Part shown: in pieces, positions 9,720 to 18,225 of the stretch
Layout of the letters: every line of letters starts with the position of its first letter
Position numbering within the stretch: position 1 is the stretch's first letter
Source of the DNA: Microbacterium marinilacus
GTDB taxonomy: Bacteria; Actinomycetota; Actinomycetes; Actinomycetales; Microbacteriaceae
DNA length: 64,000 nucleotides
Direction of reading: 5' to 3'
Assembly: GCF_019753765.1 (NCBI RefSeq)
Contig: NZ_JAIJZW010000003.1
Location: 248,001 to 312,000, forward strand
The notes under the pieces: model-generated
Seen by the model: only the letters and a program-made list of their open reading frames with translations
Database searches by the model: none
What the model was told of the DNA's origin: nothing
Translations under genes and position numbers: made by a program

Positions 9720-9725
9720 GGGTCG

Positions 9726-9731
9726 ACTCTA
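9726..9731 (-). promoter_or_regulatory. -10 box of leaderless transcript (TAGAGT)
   Basis: On the minus strand TAGAGT is followed by CGACCC and then the GTG at 9719, the TANNNT-N6-start pattern of leaderless actinobacterial mRNAs. Confidence 0.5.
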
Positions 9732-9858
9732 GGCGCCGACGCGCTCGTCCGCCGTCGCCGGTCGAGGCCGACCGGGCGAGCCCGCCACTTTCCGTCGAGT
9801 CGGCAGGCGTTTCGATGCCGGGTCGACGATGTCGTGCGGGTTCGTGGGATGCCCGGCG

Positions 9859-10260
9859 CTACGCGCCGTCGAGCCAGGCTCCGAGCGCGGTCAGCTCGGC
9901 GGGCGTCAGCACCGCGGAGAGGAACACCGCGGCATCGTGACCGGTGGCCTGAGCGAGCAGCCAGGACGAGGGGGCGGCGCCGTCCGAGAGCGGTGCGAGC
10001 GCGGAGCTCGGCGACGGCGCGTCGGCTCGGAAGAGGAACGCGAGGGGCTCTCCGCGGAGGGTCTCGAGGATCGTCGCGCGGCCTTGGACGGCGTCCCGCA
10101 CGTCATCGACGAGGAACGCCGACCCGTCCTCGAAGCGCACGCAGCCGACCTGCCGCCGTCCGAACACGCCCGGCAGCTCGACGCTCTCCGCGCGCGCCGT
10201 CGTCTCCGCGCCGGTCCACGGCTCCGCGGGGAGCGGGGTCTGCGCTCGTCGCCCGGCCAC
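9859..10260 (-). CDS. Hypothetical protein, third gene of the purL operon
   Basis: A 133-aa protein. Residues ~30-95 look beta-rich (VELPGVFGRRQVGCVRFEDGSAFLVDDVRDA) and ~95-133 helical. I do not recognise a family. The GTG at 10260 starts 5 nt after the stop of the 53-aa membrane protein gene, so it is co-transcribed with purL. The frame also extends upstream to 10335, but that part overlaps the preceding gene. Confidence 0.6.
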   Translation of the reverse strand: MAGRRAQTPLPAEPWTGAETTARAESVELPGVFGRRQVGCVRFEDGSAFLVDDVRDAVQGRATILETLRGEPLAFLFRADAPSPSSALAPLSDGAAPSSWLLAQATGHDAAVFLSAVLTPAELTALGAWLDGA

Positions 10261-10265
10261 GGCGG

Positions 10266-10427
10266 TCAGCCGAACAGGAGCGCGAACAGCGTCGCGCCTC
10301 CGCCGGTGACGAGCAAGGCCCCGATGACGATCCACGCCACCGCGCGGATCCGCCGGTTGCGGCGCTCCAGCGGGTAGTCGGAGGCCTCGCCGTCGGGCTC
10401 GAGCTCGGAGTGGTTGATCATCGTCAT
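10266..10427 (-). CDS. Small 53-aa single-pass membrane protein
   Basis: The 53-aa product has a polar N-terminus (NHSELEPDGEASDYPLERRNRR) and one membrane helix at ~28-50 (AVAWIVIGALLVTGGGATLF). The ATG overlaps the purL stop as TGATG, indicating translational coupling. The positive cluster before the helix suggests a cytoplasmic N-terminus. The function is unknown. Confidence 0.7.
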   Translation of the reverse strand: MTMINHSELEPDGEASDYPLERRNRRIRAVAWIVIGALLVTGGGATLFALLFG

Positions 10428-12748
10428 CAGGCCACGGGCTCCTCGACGGTCGCCCCGAACGCCGCGGGCAGCGTGCCGGTCGACAGGGCGCGCAGCTCGG
10501 CGACGGGCACCTCGAAGAGCTCCTGGACGTCGAGCGACGGACCCTCCTCGGGGGAGCCCGCGTCGGTCACGCCGATCCGAAGCACCGGGTACCCGCGGCC
10601 CTCGCACAGCCCGCGGAACTTCACGTCCTCCTCGCGCGGCACCGTCACGATGACGCGGCCGGTCGACTCCGAGAACAGCGCGGTCGCGGCGTCCACGCCG
10701 TCGCGCTCCATGATCTCGCGCAGCCAGACGCGGGCGCCGACGCCGAACCGCAGCACGCCGTCGACCAGCGCCTGGGCGAGACCGCCCTCGGACAGGTCGT
10801 GCGCGCTCGAGACGAGCATCTCGTCCTTCGCGCCCTGGATCAGGCCCGCCAGGCGACGCTCGGCCGCCAGGTCGACCCGGGGCGGACGTCCGCCGAGGTG
10901 GCCGTGGATCGTGCCGGCCCAGGCCGACCCGTCCAGCTCGGTCGCCGTGGTGCCGAGCAGGTAGATGTTCTCGCCCGCGTCCTGCCATCCGCTCGGGATG
11001 CGGCGCGCGACGTCGTCGATGATGCCGAGCACGCCGACCACGGGGGTCGGGTGGATCGGGGTGTCACCGGTCTGGTTGTAGAACGACACGTTGCCGCCCG
11101 TGACCGGCACGCCGAGCTCGAGGCACGCGTCGGAGAGGCCGTCGACGGCCTGCGAGAACTGCCACATCACCTCGGGGTTCTCCGGCGAGCCGAAGTTGAG
11201 GCAGTCGGTGACGGCGGTCGGCATCGCGCCGGTGACGGCGACGTTGCGGTAGGCCTCCGCCAGCGCGAGCTGCGCCCCCGCGTACGGGTCGAGCTGGCAG
11301 TAGCGGCCGTTCGCGTCGGTGGCGATCGAGACGCCCAGGCCCGACTCCTCGTCGACGCGGATCATGCCGGCGTCGTCGGGGAAGGCCAGCGCCGTGTTGC
11401 CGAGCACGTAGTAGTCGTACTGGTTCGTGATCCAGCCGGCGTCCGCCAGGTTCGGCGACGCCACCAGCCTCTTCACCTGATCCAGGATCTCCCCGCCGTC
11501 GGTCGGGCGGGGGAGCACGGCGGCCGAGTCGGCCTGCAGCGCGTCGATCCATCCGGGGTACGCCACGGGCCGCTCGTACACCGGGCCGTCGACCGCGACG
11601 GTGGACGGGTCGACGTCGACGATGGTCTCGCCGTCCCAGGTGATGACGAGGCGTCCGTCACCGGTGACCTCGCCGAGCACGCTGGTCTCGACGTCCCACT
11701 TCTGCACGACGGCCAGGAAGGCGTCGAGCTTCTCCGGGGCGACGATCGCCATCATGCGCTCCTGCGACTCGCTCATGAGGATCTCCTCGGCGGTCAGCGT
11801 GGGGTCGCGCAGCAGCACGTTCGTGAGCTCGACGTTCATGCCCGAGCCGCCGTTGGCGGCCAGCTCGCTCGTGGCGCACGAGATCCCGGCGGCGCCGAGG
11901 TCCTGGATCGCCTCGACGAGATCGCCCGCGTACAGCTCCAGGCAGCACTCGATGAGCACCTTCTCGGCGAACGGGTCGCCGACCTGCACGGCCGGGCGCT
12001 TGGTGGGGCCGCCGTCGGCGAAGGTGTCGGACGCGAGGATGGACGCGCCGCCGATGCCGTCGCCGCCGGTGCGGGCGCCGAACAGCACGACCTTGTTGCC
12101 CGCGCCGGTGGCGTTGGCGAGGCGGATGTCCTCGTGGCGCATCACGCCGACCGCGAGCGCGTTGACGAGCGGGTTGGCCTGGTAGACGCCGTCGAACACG
12201 GTCTCTCCGCCGATGTTGGGCAGGCCGAGGCAGTTGCCGTAGGACGAGATGCCCGACACGACGCCGTGCACCACGCGCGCGGTGTCCGGGTGGTCGATCG
12301 CGCCGAAGCGCAGCTGGTCCATGACGGCGACGGGGCGGGCGCCCATCGAGATGATGTCGCGGACGATGCCGCCGACGCCGGTCGCGGCGCCCTGGAACGG
12401 CTCGATGTAGGAGGGGTGGTTGTGCGACTCGACCTTGAAGGTCACCGCCCAGCCCTCGCCGACGTCGACGACGCCGGCGTTCTGGCCCATGCCCACCATG
12501 AGTCGCTGCTTCATCTCTTCCGAGACCTTGTCGCCGAAGCGGCGCAGGTAGATCTTGCTCGACTTGTACGAGCAGTGCTCCGACCACATGACCGAGTACA
12601 TCGCCAGCTCGCCCGAGGTGGGGCGACGGCCCAGGATCTCGCGGATCCTGGCGTACTCGTCTGGCTTGAGGCCGAGGGCCTCGTAAGGCTGCTCGCGCTC
12701 GGGCGTGGCGGCGGCGTGGGCGACGGTGTCGATGGGGGCGTTGGTCAC
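10427..12748 (-). CDS. purL: Phosphoribosylformylglycinamidine synthase subunit PurL
   Basis: A 773-aa small-type PurL that works with separate PurQ and PurS. It converts FGAR plus glutamine-derived ammonia and ATP to FGAM in purine synthesis. Conserved pieces include [12 protein letters not shown] (54-65), VESHNHPS (106-113, catalytic His), [10 protein letters not shown], and [13 protein letters not shown] in the AIRS-like domains. Length matches the ~740-770-aa small class. The GTG start at 12748 has GAGGAG 9-14 nt upstream. A minus-strand TAGAAT at 12793-12788 is a likely -10. Two small genes follow in the same operon. Confidence 0.96.
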   Translation of the reverse strand: MTNAPIDTVAHAAATPEREQPYEALGLKPDEYARIREILGRRPTSGELAMYSVMWSEHCSYKSSKIYLRRFGDKVSEEMKQRLMVGMGQNAGVVDVGEGWAVTFKVESHNHPSYIEPFQGAATGVGGIVRDIISMGARPVAVMDQLRFGAIDHPDTARVVHGVVSGISSYGNCLGLPNIGGETVFDGVYQANPLVNALAVGVMRHEDIRLANATGAGNKVVLFGARTGGDGIGGASILASDTFADGGPTKRPAVQVGDPFAEKVLIECCLELYAGDLVEAIQDLGAAGISCATSELAANGGSGMNVELTNVLLRDPTLTAEEILMSESQERMMAIVAPEKLDAFLAVVQKWDVETSVLGEVTGDGRLVITWDGETIVDVDPSTVAVDGPVYERPVAYPGWIDALQADSAAVLPRPTDGGEILDQVKRLVASPNLADAGWITNQYDYYVLGNTALAFPDDAGMIRVDEESGLGVSIATDANGRYCQLDPYAGAQLALAEAYRNVAVTGAMPTAVTDCLNFGSPENPEVMWQFSQAVDGLSDACLELGVPVTGGNVSFYNQTGDTPIHPTPVVGVLGIIDDVARRIPSGWQDAGENIYLLGTTATELDGSAWAGTIHGHLGGRPPRVDLAAERRLAGLIQGAKDEMLVSSAHDLSEGGLAQALVDGVLRFGVGARVWLREIMERDGVDAATALFSESTGRVIVTVPREEDVKFRGLCEGRGYPVLRIGVTDAGSPEEGPSLDVQELFEVPVAELRALSTGTLPAAFGATVEEPVA

Positions 12749-12787
12749 GCGGGAGGCTCCTCGGCGGGCAGCGGGCCGGACGCCACG

Positions 12788-12793
12788 ATTCTA
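12788..12793 (-). promoter_or_regulatory. Candidate -10 box of the purL operon (TAGAAT)
   Basis: TAGAAT on the minus strand, 40 nt before the purL GTG, is close to the TANNNT consensus. No convincing -35 box is seen. Confidence 0.4.
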
Positions 12794-12867
12794 GTCGGCG
12801 CTTCTGGGGGCCGCGGCGCCGCCCACTAGGGTGGCCGTAGATCGAGACTCTCCGGGGGATGGTGCGG

Positions 12868-14418
12868 ATGCGCGCGCGGGTTGGGACGGCGGCGGCGATC
12901 GCGGCCGTGATGCTGCTGACGGGATGCACGGGAACGCCGGCGCCCGCGCCCGAGACGGAGGAGCCTGCGGCCCAGACGTCCGCCGCCGACGTCGACGAGG
13001 TCGTGGAGACGCGCACGGTCACGACCGACGGCGGCGAGATCGAGGTCGGCGTCCACCCGTTGGTCCGCGTCGGCGAGTACGTGGTGCTCACCGCGGACCT
13101 CGTGGCGACGCAGCTGCCGGACGGCGAGACCACGGTCTCGGGATCCGTCTTCGGGCTCGACGCGGCGCAGGGTGCGTACGTGCCGGCAGGGATGCTGCGC
13201 CTCATCGACGCCGAGGGCCTCCGCATCCACCTGCCGGGCCTCGACGACGCCGAGGAGCCGGTGGGCACGAGCGGCGGATCGTTCACGGTCGACGCGGACG
13301 GCCTGCGCGTGCAGCAGGTCTACGCCGCGCCGGAGGACGGCGTGCCGCTGGGGCTGCTTCTGCCCGGCGACTACATCGACGAGCTGCCCGTGGTCGAGGG
13401 GGAGCCCCCGGCCCCGACGCTGTCGGACGACGACGCGGCCGATCCGCTCGACGTGGCCGAGGTCGCGTCGGCGACGGTGACGTCGCTGGACAGCATCACC
13501 CGCCAGCTCGACGGCGCCGTGCAGGTGGTCGAGTCGACCGAGGAGGTGCGGATCGACCTCAGCGGCGACGTGCTGTTCGAGTTCGGGTCGGCCGAGCTTG
13601 GGCCCGACGCGGACGCGGTGGTCGACGCCGCCGTCGCCACGCTCGAGGCCCGCGGGGCGGGCGAGGTCGACGTCGTGGGGCACACCGACGACGTTGGCGA
13701 CGACGCGTCGAACCAGACGCTCTCCGAGGAGCGCGCCGACTCGGTGGCGCAGGCCCTGTCGGAGCGCGTCGACACCGACGCGTTCGACATCCGGGCGTCC
13801 GGTCGCGGCGAGTCGGAGCCGCTCGTCGCGAACGACTCCGAGGAGAACCGCCAGCTCAACCGCCGGGTGACGCTGACGCTCACGACCCAGGAGATCACCC
13901 GCTCGGAGATCCCCACGACGGGCGAGCTGCCCCCGTTCGAGGACGGCCCCGTCGCGACCGGTGCGGAGGGCTTCGACCTCGAGGAGTCGCGGGCGGGCGA
14001 GTTCCACGTCTCCGCTCCGTCGGCCCGCCGCGTGGGCGGGCTGATCGCCGTCACCGTCGAGGCGACCCGCACCGACGAGGGCGCGTACGACAGCGGGTGG
14101 GCGGTCAACCTCTCGGCCAGCGCGTTCGGCTACCGCGGCGAGGGCACGTCGATGGACCTGTACCCGTTCTCGCCGCGGCTGCTCGTCGGGGACACGGCCG
14201 TGTACCCGCTCGACTACGCGATCGGCGCGCAGGAGAGCGGCACCGAGGAGTACCGCCTCGCCGGCGACAACGACGCGCAGCAGGGAGCCGGTGGCGGCCA
14301 GACGCTGAGCTTCGTCGCGCTCTACCCCGACGTGGCCGGCGCGGACGAGATCACGATCGAGAACCTCGGGGGCGCCGCGAGCACGAACTACCGCCTCACG
14401 GACATCCCCGTGGAGTGA
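12868..14418 (+). CDS. Lipoprotein with OmpA-like peptidoglycan-binding domain
   Basis: A 516-aa secreted lipoprotein with a lipobox LLTGC (lipidated Cys20), an acidic beta-rich region (~40-225), and an OmpA/MotB C-terminal domain at ~230-340 (LFEFGSAELGPDADAVVD, VVGHTDDVGDDASNQTLSEERAD, NRQLNRRV). A further ~175-residue beta domain follows. The OmpA domain binds the diaminopimelate stem of peptidoglycan in known members. In this Gram-positive it would bridge membrane and wall. The ATG at 12868 is preferred because GGGGG lies 9 nt upstream; ATG 12859 directly abuts it. Confidence 0.85.
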   Translation: MRARVGTAAAIAAVMLLTGCTGTPAPAPETEEPAAQTSAADVDEVVETRTVTTDGGEIEVGVHPLVRVGEYVVLTADLVATQLPDGETTVSGSVFGLDAAQGAYVPAGMLRLIDAEGLRIHLPGLDDAEEPVGTSGGSFTVDADGLRVQQVYAAPEDGVPLGLLLPGDYIDELPVVEGEPPAPTLSDDDAADPLDVAEVASATVTSLDSITRQLDGAVQVVESTEEVRIDLSGDVLFEFGSAELGPDADAVVDAAVATLEARGAGEVDVVGHTDDVGDDASNQTLSEERADSVAQALSERVDTDAFDIRASGRGESEPLVANDSEENRQLNRRVTLTLTTQEITRSEIPTTGELPPFEDGPVATGAEGFDLEESRAGEFHVSAPSARRVGGLIAVTVEATRTDEGAYDSGWAVNLSASAFGYRGEGTSMDLYPFSPRLLVGDTAVYPLDYAIGAQESGTEEYRLAGDNDAQQGAGGGQTLSFVALYPDVAGADEITIENLGGAASTNYRLTDIPVE

Positions 14419-14527
14419 GGCGCAGCGCCGCTTGCGCCCGTGCGGTCAGGGTCTCGCCGACGAGCCGCGATGAAGGCGCTCGCGCCTCGGGCGGCGACGC
14501 GAGGCTGCGGCGTCCTCCGCTCAGGCG

Positions 14528-14642
14528 ATGCGGGGGAAGGACGCGCTCATCGCGGGGCATGCGCTGAGCCTGGGGGCCGGTGATCACCCGCGACCGGGGA
14601 TTCTCGCGGTTCACGTCGCTGACGGTCATGATCGTCGAGTGA
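14528..14642 (+). pseudogene. Remnant of a VapC-type PIN-domain toxin gene (frameshifted)
   Basis: Two in-phase pieces together read like the C-terminus of a PIN-domain ribonuclease. At 14534-14578 comes GKDALIAGHALSLGA, carrying the conserved third acidic residue of the DALIA motif. From 14580, one base out of frame, comes VITRDRGFSRFTSLTVMIVE and a stop. This matches the common VapC ending DALIAAHAL..GA..VTRDR.F...L.V. Upstream the same frame hits a stop near 14470, and no vapB is present, so the gene is decayed. It overlaps the 3' end of fic by 17 bp. Confidence 0.6.
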
Positions 14643-15840
14643 TCCGACCCGTCGCGTTCCGTCGGCCGGCCCGCTCGGCGAACCGGTCCAACGCCGCGAG
14701 GATCTCGTCGCTGCGCCAGAACGGGCCCAGGCGATGCTCGGCCTTGGGCTTCAGGATTCCGGCGTCCACCAGTGCTTGAAGCGGCGGGTAGATGTTCGGG
14801 CGTTGCGCGCCGATCTCGGAGGCGGCGGTCTCGGCGTCGATCACCGGTCGCCGGACGATCACGTCGAGCAGGCGCCACGCGTTGCTTGAGCGGCGCACGG
14901 TGAGCTGCGTCTCCCACCGGCCGCGGGTCGCGTCGATCTCCGCGACGAGCTGCCGGGCATTGGCGATCGCGCGGAGCGCCGCGTGCGCGAACGCGGATAC
15001 GATCGCCGCCGGGTCGCCCGCGCGGTAGGACGTGAGTGCTTGGTGGTAGCCGTCGACGTCCGCGAGCAGCCCGGCGGATACGGGAACGGCGACGTTGCGG
15101 GTCACACCGCGTCCGCGCAGCATCGCCTGCGCCAGCGCGCGCCCGGTGCGGCCGTTGCCGTCGCTGAACGGGTGGATGGTCTCGAACTGCGCATGGGCGA
15201 TCGCCACCGCGACCAGTGGTGGGAGGTCGGGTCGCCGGGCGAACGCGGTGAGGTCCTCGATCAGTGCCGGGATCCGCGCGTGGTGCGGGGCGACGTAGTC
15301 GGCCCCGATCGGCGAGTCGGATCGCGTGCCGATCCAGACGGGCTCGCCGCGCCACGCGCCGGGCGTGTGGCGCGGCTGATCCTGCATCAGCACGGCGTGC
15401 ATCCGCAGGATCGTGTCGGCATCGATCCTGTCGGCCAGGTCGAGTGCCGCCGTCATCGTGCGGGTGTTGGCCGCGATCAGCTCGGCGTTGCGGCTGCGGC
15501 TCGCGCCCAACTCGGCCGAGAAGATCGCCCGTGCGCTCGCGGTGAGGTTCTCGATCTGCGACGACGAGGCGGCTTCGGACCGCAGCAGCAGCGGTGCGAA
15601 GCCCTGGATCCGGCTGCCCAGTTCTGCGTCGAAGCGCGCGAGCTCGCTCGTGGCGGCGCCTGCCTCGGCGACGAGGGGGGCAGACAGGTCGGGGATGCGC
15701 GCCGCAATGAACGCGGGAGCGGCAGCGTCGTACAGCCCACGCCCGTCGGCTCCCGCGGCGAGTCCCCACGCGGACGCGGGTACCCACTCGAGCGTCTCGT
15801 GCTCGAGAGCCGGCCAGGCGCGGTGATCTGCGGAAGTCAT
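14626..15840 (-). CDS. fic: Fic family protein (AMP transferase, class II self-inhibited)
   Basis: A 404-aa protein. The Fic core motif HPFSDGNGRTGR is complete at 223-234, with the catalytic His and phosphate-binding loop. An N-terminal inhibitory motif of the S-x-x-x-E-N type (S93 to E97-N98) should block ATP gamma-phosphate placement, as in class II Fic proteins. The C-terminal ~100 residues look like a winged helix (RRPVIDAETAASEIGAQRPNIYPPLQALVDAGIL), the usual Fic-wHTH layout. Probable activity is AMPylation, with unknown target. The GTG at 15849 is an alternative start. Confidence 0.88.
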   Translation of the reverse strand: MTSADHRAWPALEHETLEWVPASAWGLAAGADGRGLYDAAAPAFIAARIPDLSAPLVAEAGAATSELARFDAELGSRIQGFAPLLLRSEAASSSQIENLTASARAIFSAELGASRSRNAELIAANTRTMTAALDLADRIDADTILRMHAVLMQDQPRHTPGAWRGEPVWIGTRSDSPIGADYVAPHHARIPALIEDLTAFARRPDLPPLVAVAIAHAQFETIHPFSDGNGRTGRALAQAMLRGRGVTRNVAVPVSAGLLADVDGYHQALTSYRAGDPAAIVSAFAHAALRAIANARQLVAEIDATRGRWETQLTVRRSSNAWRLLDVIVRRPVIDAETAASEIGAQRPNIYPPLQALVDAGILKPKAEHRLGPFWRSDEILAALDRFAERAGRRNATGRITRRS

Positions 15841-15861
15841 ACGCCCCACTCATGTCTGTAT

Positions 15862-15878
15862 GGGTAATTCAGTTACTC
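15862..15878. promoter_or_regulatory. Inverted repeat, candidate operator of fic
   Basis: GGGTAA-ttcag-TTACTC (5 of 6 arm bases match) lies about 20 nt upstream of the fic start. A minus-strand TATTAT at about 15880-15885 could be its -10. The winged-helix tail of Fic makes autoregulation possible (inference). Confidence 0.35.
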
Positions 15879-16134
15879 ATAATACGTGCGGCGATCTGTA
15901 TGATTAAGCCCTCCGCGAGGATTCGCGCGGCTCGCCCGGTGGCGGTCGGATCGTCACGTGACCTAAGCCGTTCCTCGGCGCTCTGCTCAGCGCAGACACT
16001 GGCCCGCGCTGAGCATCCTGCCCGAAGCGATCCTTGACACCAAGCCTGGACATGTGGCGGTGTTCTGTTCCGGGGCCGGACGGGGGAGTCTCCGCTGTTT
16101 CACCGCCGTCGGCACCGGACGTCGCGCGCGCCCG
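15879..16134. other. Intergenic stretch between two minus-strand genes
   Basis: No coding signal is seen: frames are short and lack codon bias. It holds an 8-bp inverted repeat, CTCAGCGC at 15986 and GCGCTGAG at 16006, that could be a weak terminator for the upstream ABC operon (stop at 16135) or a relic. Nothing else stands out. Confidence 0.4.
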
Positions 16135-17190
16135 TCAGGCGATGCGCGTGCCGCGCGCCAGCCGCCCGGCGGGGGTGCGGGTGCGCCACCAGGCCCACCA
16201 CAGCGCTCCGGCGGCGAGCACGAGGTGGATGCCCATGCCGACGAACCAGCTCGGCGTGGTGGACGCGATGATCTCCTCGCCGGTCGGATACAGCTCCTCT
16301 TCCGACTGCTCGCATTCGTCGTAGACGCGCTCGAGCTCGGGGGTCTGCTGCGCGTAGCGGATCCCGAGCTTGATCTGCCCGAACAGGTCGACCGGATACC
16401 CGTTGCCGTCGAAGGTCGTGGGCGTCGCATCCGCGAGGATCACGTACGGGTTCGCCGCGAGGAAGCCCCACACCCTGTCGTAGCGGGGGGAGTCGTACGT
16501 GGACGTCTGCCACTCCTCGCAGTCGTACGTGCTGTCGTCGCCGTAGGAGAGGTAGCGGCTGGTCTCGACGACCTCGCTGCGCACGGCCGCGCCGCCGAGC
16601 CCGAACGCGATCAAGGTGCCGATGCTCAGTGCGGCGACGACGAGGTAGGTCACGGCGACCGAGAACAGGGGCCGGGCGAGCACGCCCGACAGGCCCACGC
16701 CCACGGCCGCGACGACGCCCACCTCGAACACGAGGACCAGGAGCGACACCGCGACCACGCCCGGCTCGACGCCGCCCGCGAGCGTCGCCACCAGCAGGAA
16801 CGGCACCGCCACCGCCAGGAACGCGAGCCCTGTGACCCACGCCGCGAGGAGCTTCCCGAGGATGATCTGGCCGGTGGTCGCGAGCGTCACCTGCACCGGG
16901 GCGAGCGTCGCGGCGTCCCGGTCGCCGTTGATCGCGTTGCCGCTCAGCGCGGGGGAGACGAGCGTGGCGAGCAGCAGCACGAAGAAGACGACGATCGAAT
17001 AGACGGTGTCGCCCGTCGAGTCCCAGCTGCTGGACACGGCGAAGGCGAGACCGGTGACCGCCAGCAGCAGCGCCGCGAACACCCCCAGCAGCACGTACCA
17101 GGCCACGCTCCGCACCCGCTGGCGCAGCTCGAGGCCGACGATGGTCCCGATGCCGCGCAGGTAGCCGGCGCCGCTCTGATGCGTGCTCAC
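16135..17190 (-). CDS. ABC-2 type exporter permease with large extracellular loop
   Basis: A 351-aa protein. Membrane segments lie at ~30-55, ~65-85, ~115-140, ~145-170, ~175-205 and ~315-340. Between the fifth and sixth sits a ~100-residue polar loop with two cysteines (YDCEEWQTS and YDECEQSEEE), probably extracytoplasmic and disulfide-linked. The GTG start overlaps the ATPase stop by 4 nt. This resembles ABC exporter pairs of actinobacteria with unknown substrates. Confidence 0.82.
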   Translation of the reverse strand: MSTHQSGAGYLRGIGTIVGLELRQRVRSVAWYVLLGVFAALLLAVTGLAFAVSSSWDSTGDTVYSIVVFFVLLLATLVSPALSGNAINGDRDAATLAPVQVTLATTGQIILGKLLAAWVTGLAFLAVAVPFLLVATLAGGVEPGVVAVSLLVLVFEVGVVAAVGVGLSGVLARPLFSVAVTYLVVAALSIGTLIAFGLGGAAVRSEVVETSRYLSYGDDSTYDCEEWQTSTYDSPRYDRVWGFLAANPYVILADATPTTFDGNGYPVDLFGQIKLGIRYAQQTPELERVYDECEQSEEELYPTGEEIIASTTPSWFVGMGIHLVLAAGALWWAWWRTRTPAGRLARGTRIA

Positions 17191-18143
17191 GATGCGTGGC
17201 CCTCCGGTGCGCTCAGACCCAGGAACGTCTGTTCGAGCCGCCCCGCGACCGGGGCGAACTCGGTGATCCGCAGACCCGCCGTCACCATCGCCGAGAGGGC
17301 CGCGGCCGCCGCCTCGTCCGAGGGGAACGGCGCCACGAGATCGCCGCGGTCACGGCGGAGCGCCGCCGTGTTCACGCCGGCTGTCGCGAGCAGGACGACG
17401 ATCTCGCGGTTGCCGGCTGGATCGCCCTGGCCCGGCAGCAGCCGGATCCGCCAGTCGCGCTCGCCGGCGCTGGCACGGGCGACGTCGCCCTCCGACACGA
17501 CCGTGCCCCTCACCATGAAGACGGCGTCGTCGGCGATCTCCTCGAGCTCCGAGAGCACGTGGCTCGAGACCAGGACCGTGCGGCCGCCCGCCGCGAGGCT
17601 GCGCAGCAGCGATCGCAGCTCGATGCGGGCCTGCGGATCGAGGCCCGAGGCCGGCTCGTCGAGCAGCAGCACCGCCGGGTCGTGCACGAGCGCTCGGGCC
17701 AGGCCGAGGCGCTGCTTCTGCCCACGAGAGAGGACACGGGCGGGCCGATCCGCCAGGTCCGTCAGGCCGACGACGGCGAGCAGCTCGGCGGCCCGGGCGG
17801 CCGCGCGCTGCGCCGACAGCCGATATAGACGGCCCGTCACGGCGAGGGTCTCGCGCGCCGTGAGCGAGGGCCACGCGCCGAGCGCGTCGGGCATCCAGCC
17901 GACGCGGGACCGCACGACCGCCGGGCTCGACACGGGGTCGGCCCCCGCGATCGCGATCGAGCCGGCGTCGGGGCGCAGCAGCGAGGCGAGCATGAGCAGG
18001 AGCGTCGTCTTGCCGGAGCCGTTCGGCCCGACCAGCGCGGTGACGCGGCCGGCGGGGGCCTCGAACGTCGCGTCCGACACGGCGTTCACGTCTCCGAACG
18101 AGCGACGGACGCCGCGGACGGCGATGCCGGGATTGTCTGCCAC
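17187..18143 (-). CDS. ABC transporter ATP-binding protein
   Basis: A 318-aa exporter ATPase. It shows Walker A GPNGSGKTT (~39-47), signature LSRGQKQR, Walker B VLLLDEPASGLD, and a switch His in LVSSH. A ~90-residue C-terminal extension follows the nucleotide-binding domain, as in drug- or bacteriocin-type exporters. It leads a two-gene operon with the permease. The GTG start lies 6 nt after a TAGGGT box, suggesting a leaderless mRNA. Confidence 0.9.
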   Translation of the reverse strand: MADNPGIAVRGVRRSFGDVNAVSDATFEAPAGRVTALVGPNGSGKTTLLLMLASLLRPDAGSIAIAGADPVSSPAVVRSRVGWMPDALGAWPSLTARETLAVTGRLYRLSAQRAAARAAELLAVVGLTDLADRPARVLSRGQKQRLGLARALVHDPAVLLLDEPASGLDPQARIELRSLLRSLAAGGRTVLVSSHVLSELEEIADDAVFMVRGTVVSEGDVARASAGERDWRIRLLPGQGDPAGNREIVVLLATAGVNTAALRRDRGDLVAPFPSDEAAAAALSAMVTAGLRITEFAPVAGRLEQTFLGLSAPEGHAS

Positions 18144-18149
18144 GTCTCG

Positions 18150-18155
18150 ACCCTA
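18150..18155 (-). promoter_or_regulatory. -10 box of leaderless transcript (TAGGGT)
   Basis: Minus strand TAGGGT-CGAGAC-GTG before the ATPase gene matches the TANNNT-N6-start pattern. It faces the divergent leaderless promoter at 18214, so both genes share a ~80-bp control region. Confidence 0.5.
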
Positions 18156-18213
18156 TGCCCCGCCGCCCGGCCGGCAGCGGCGCCTCACGGCGGACGAGCG
18201 CCCCCAGCCCGGA

Positions 18214-18219
18214 TAGCCT
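18214..18219 (+). promoter_or_regulatory. -10 box of leaderless transcript (TAGCCT)
   Basis: TAGCCT followed by 6 nt and the ATG at 18226 fits a leaderless mRNA. Confidence 0.5.
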
Positions 18220-18225
18220 CGGACC

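Noticed and set aside
16034..16039. TTGACA as a -35 box of a rightward promoter
   Set aside because: No -10 box at suitable distance and no plus-strand gene follows before the minus-strand ABC operon.
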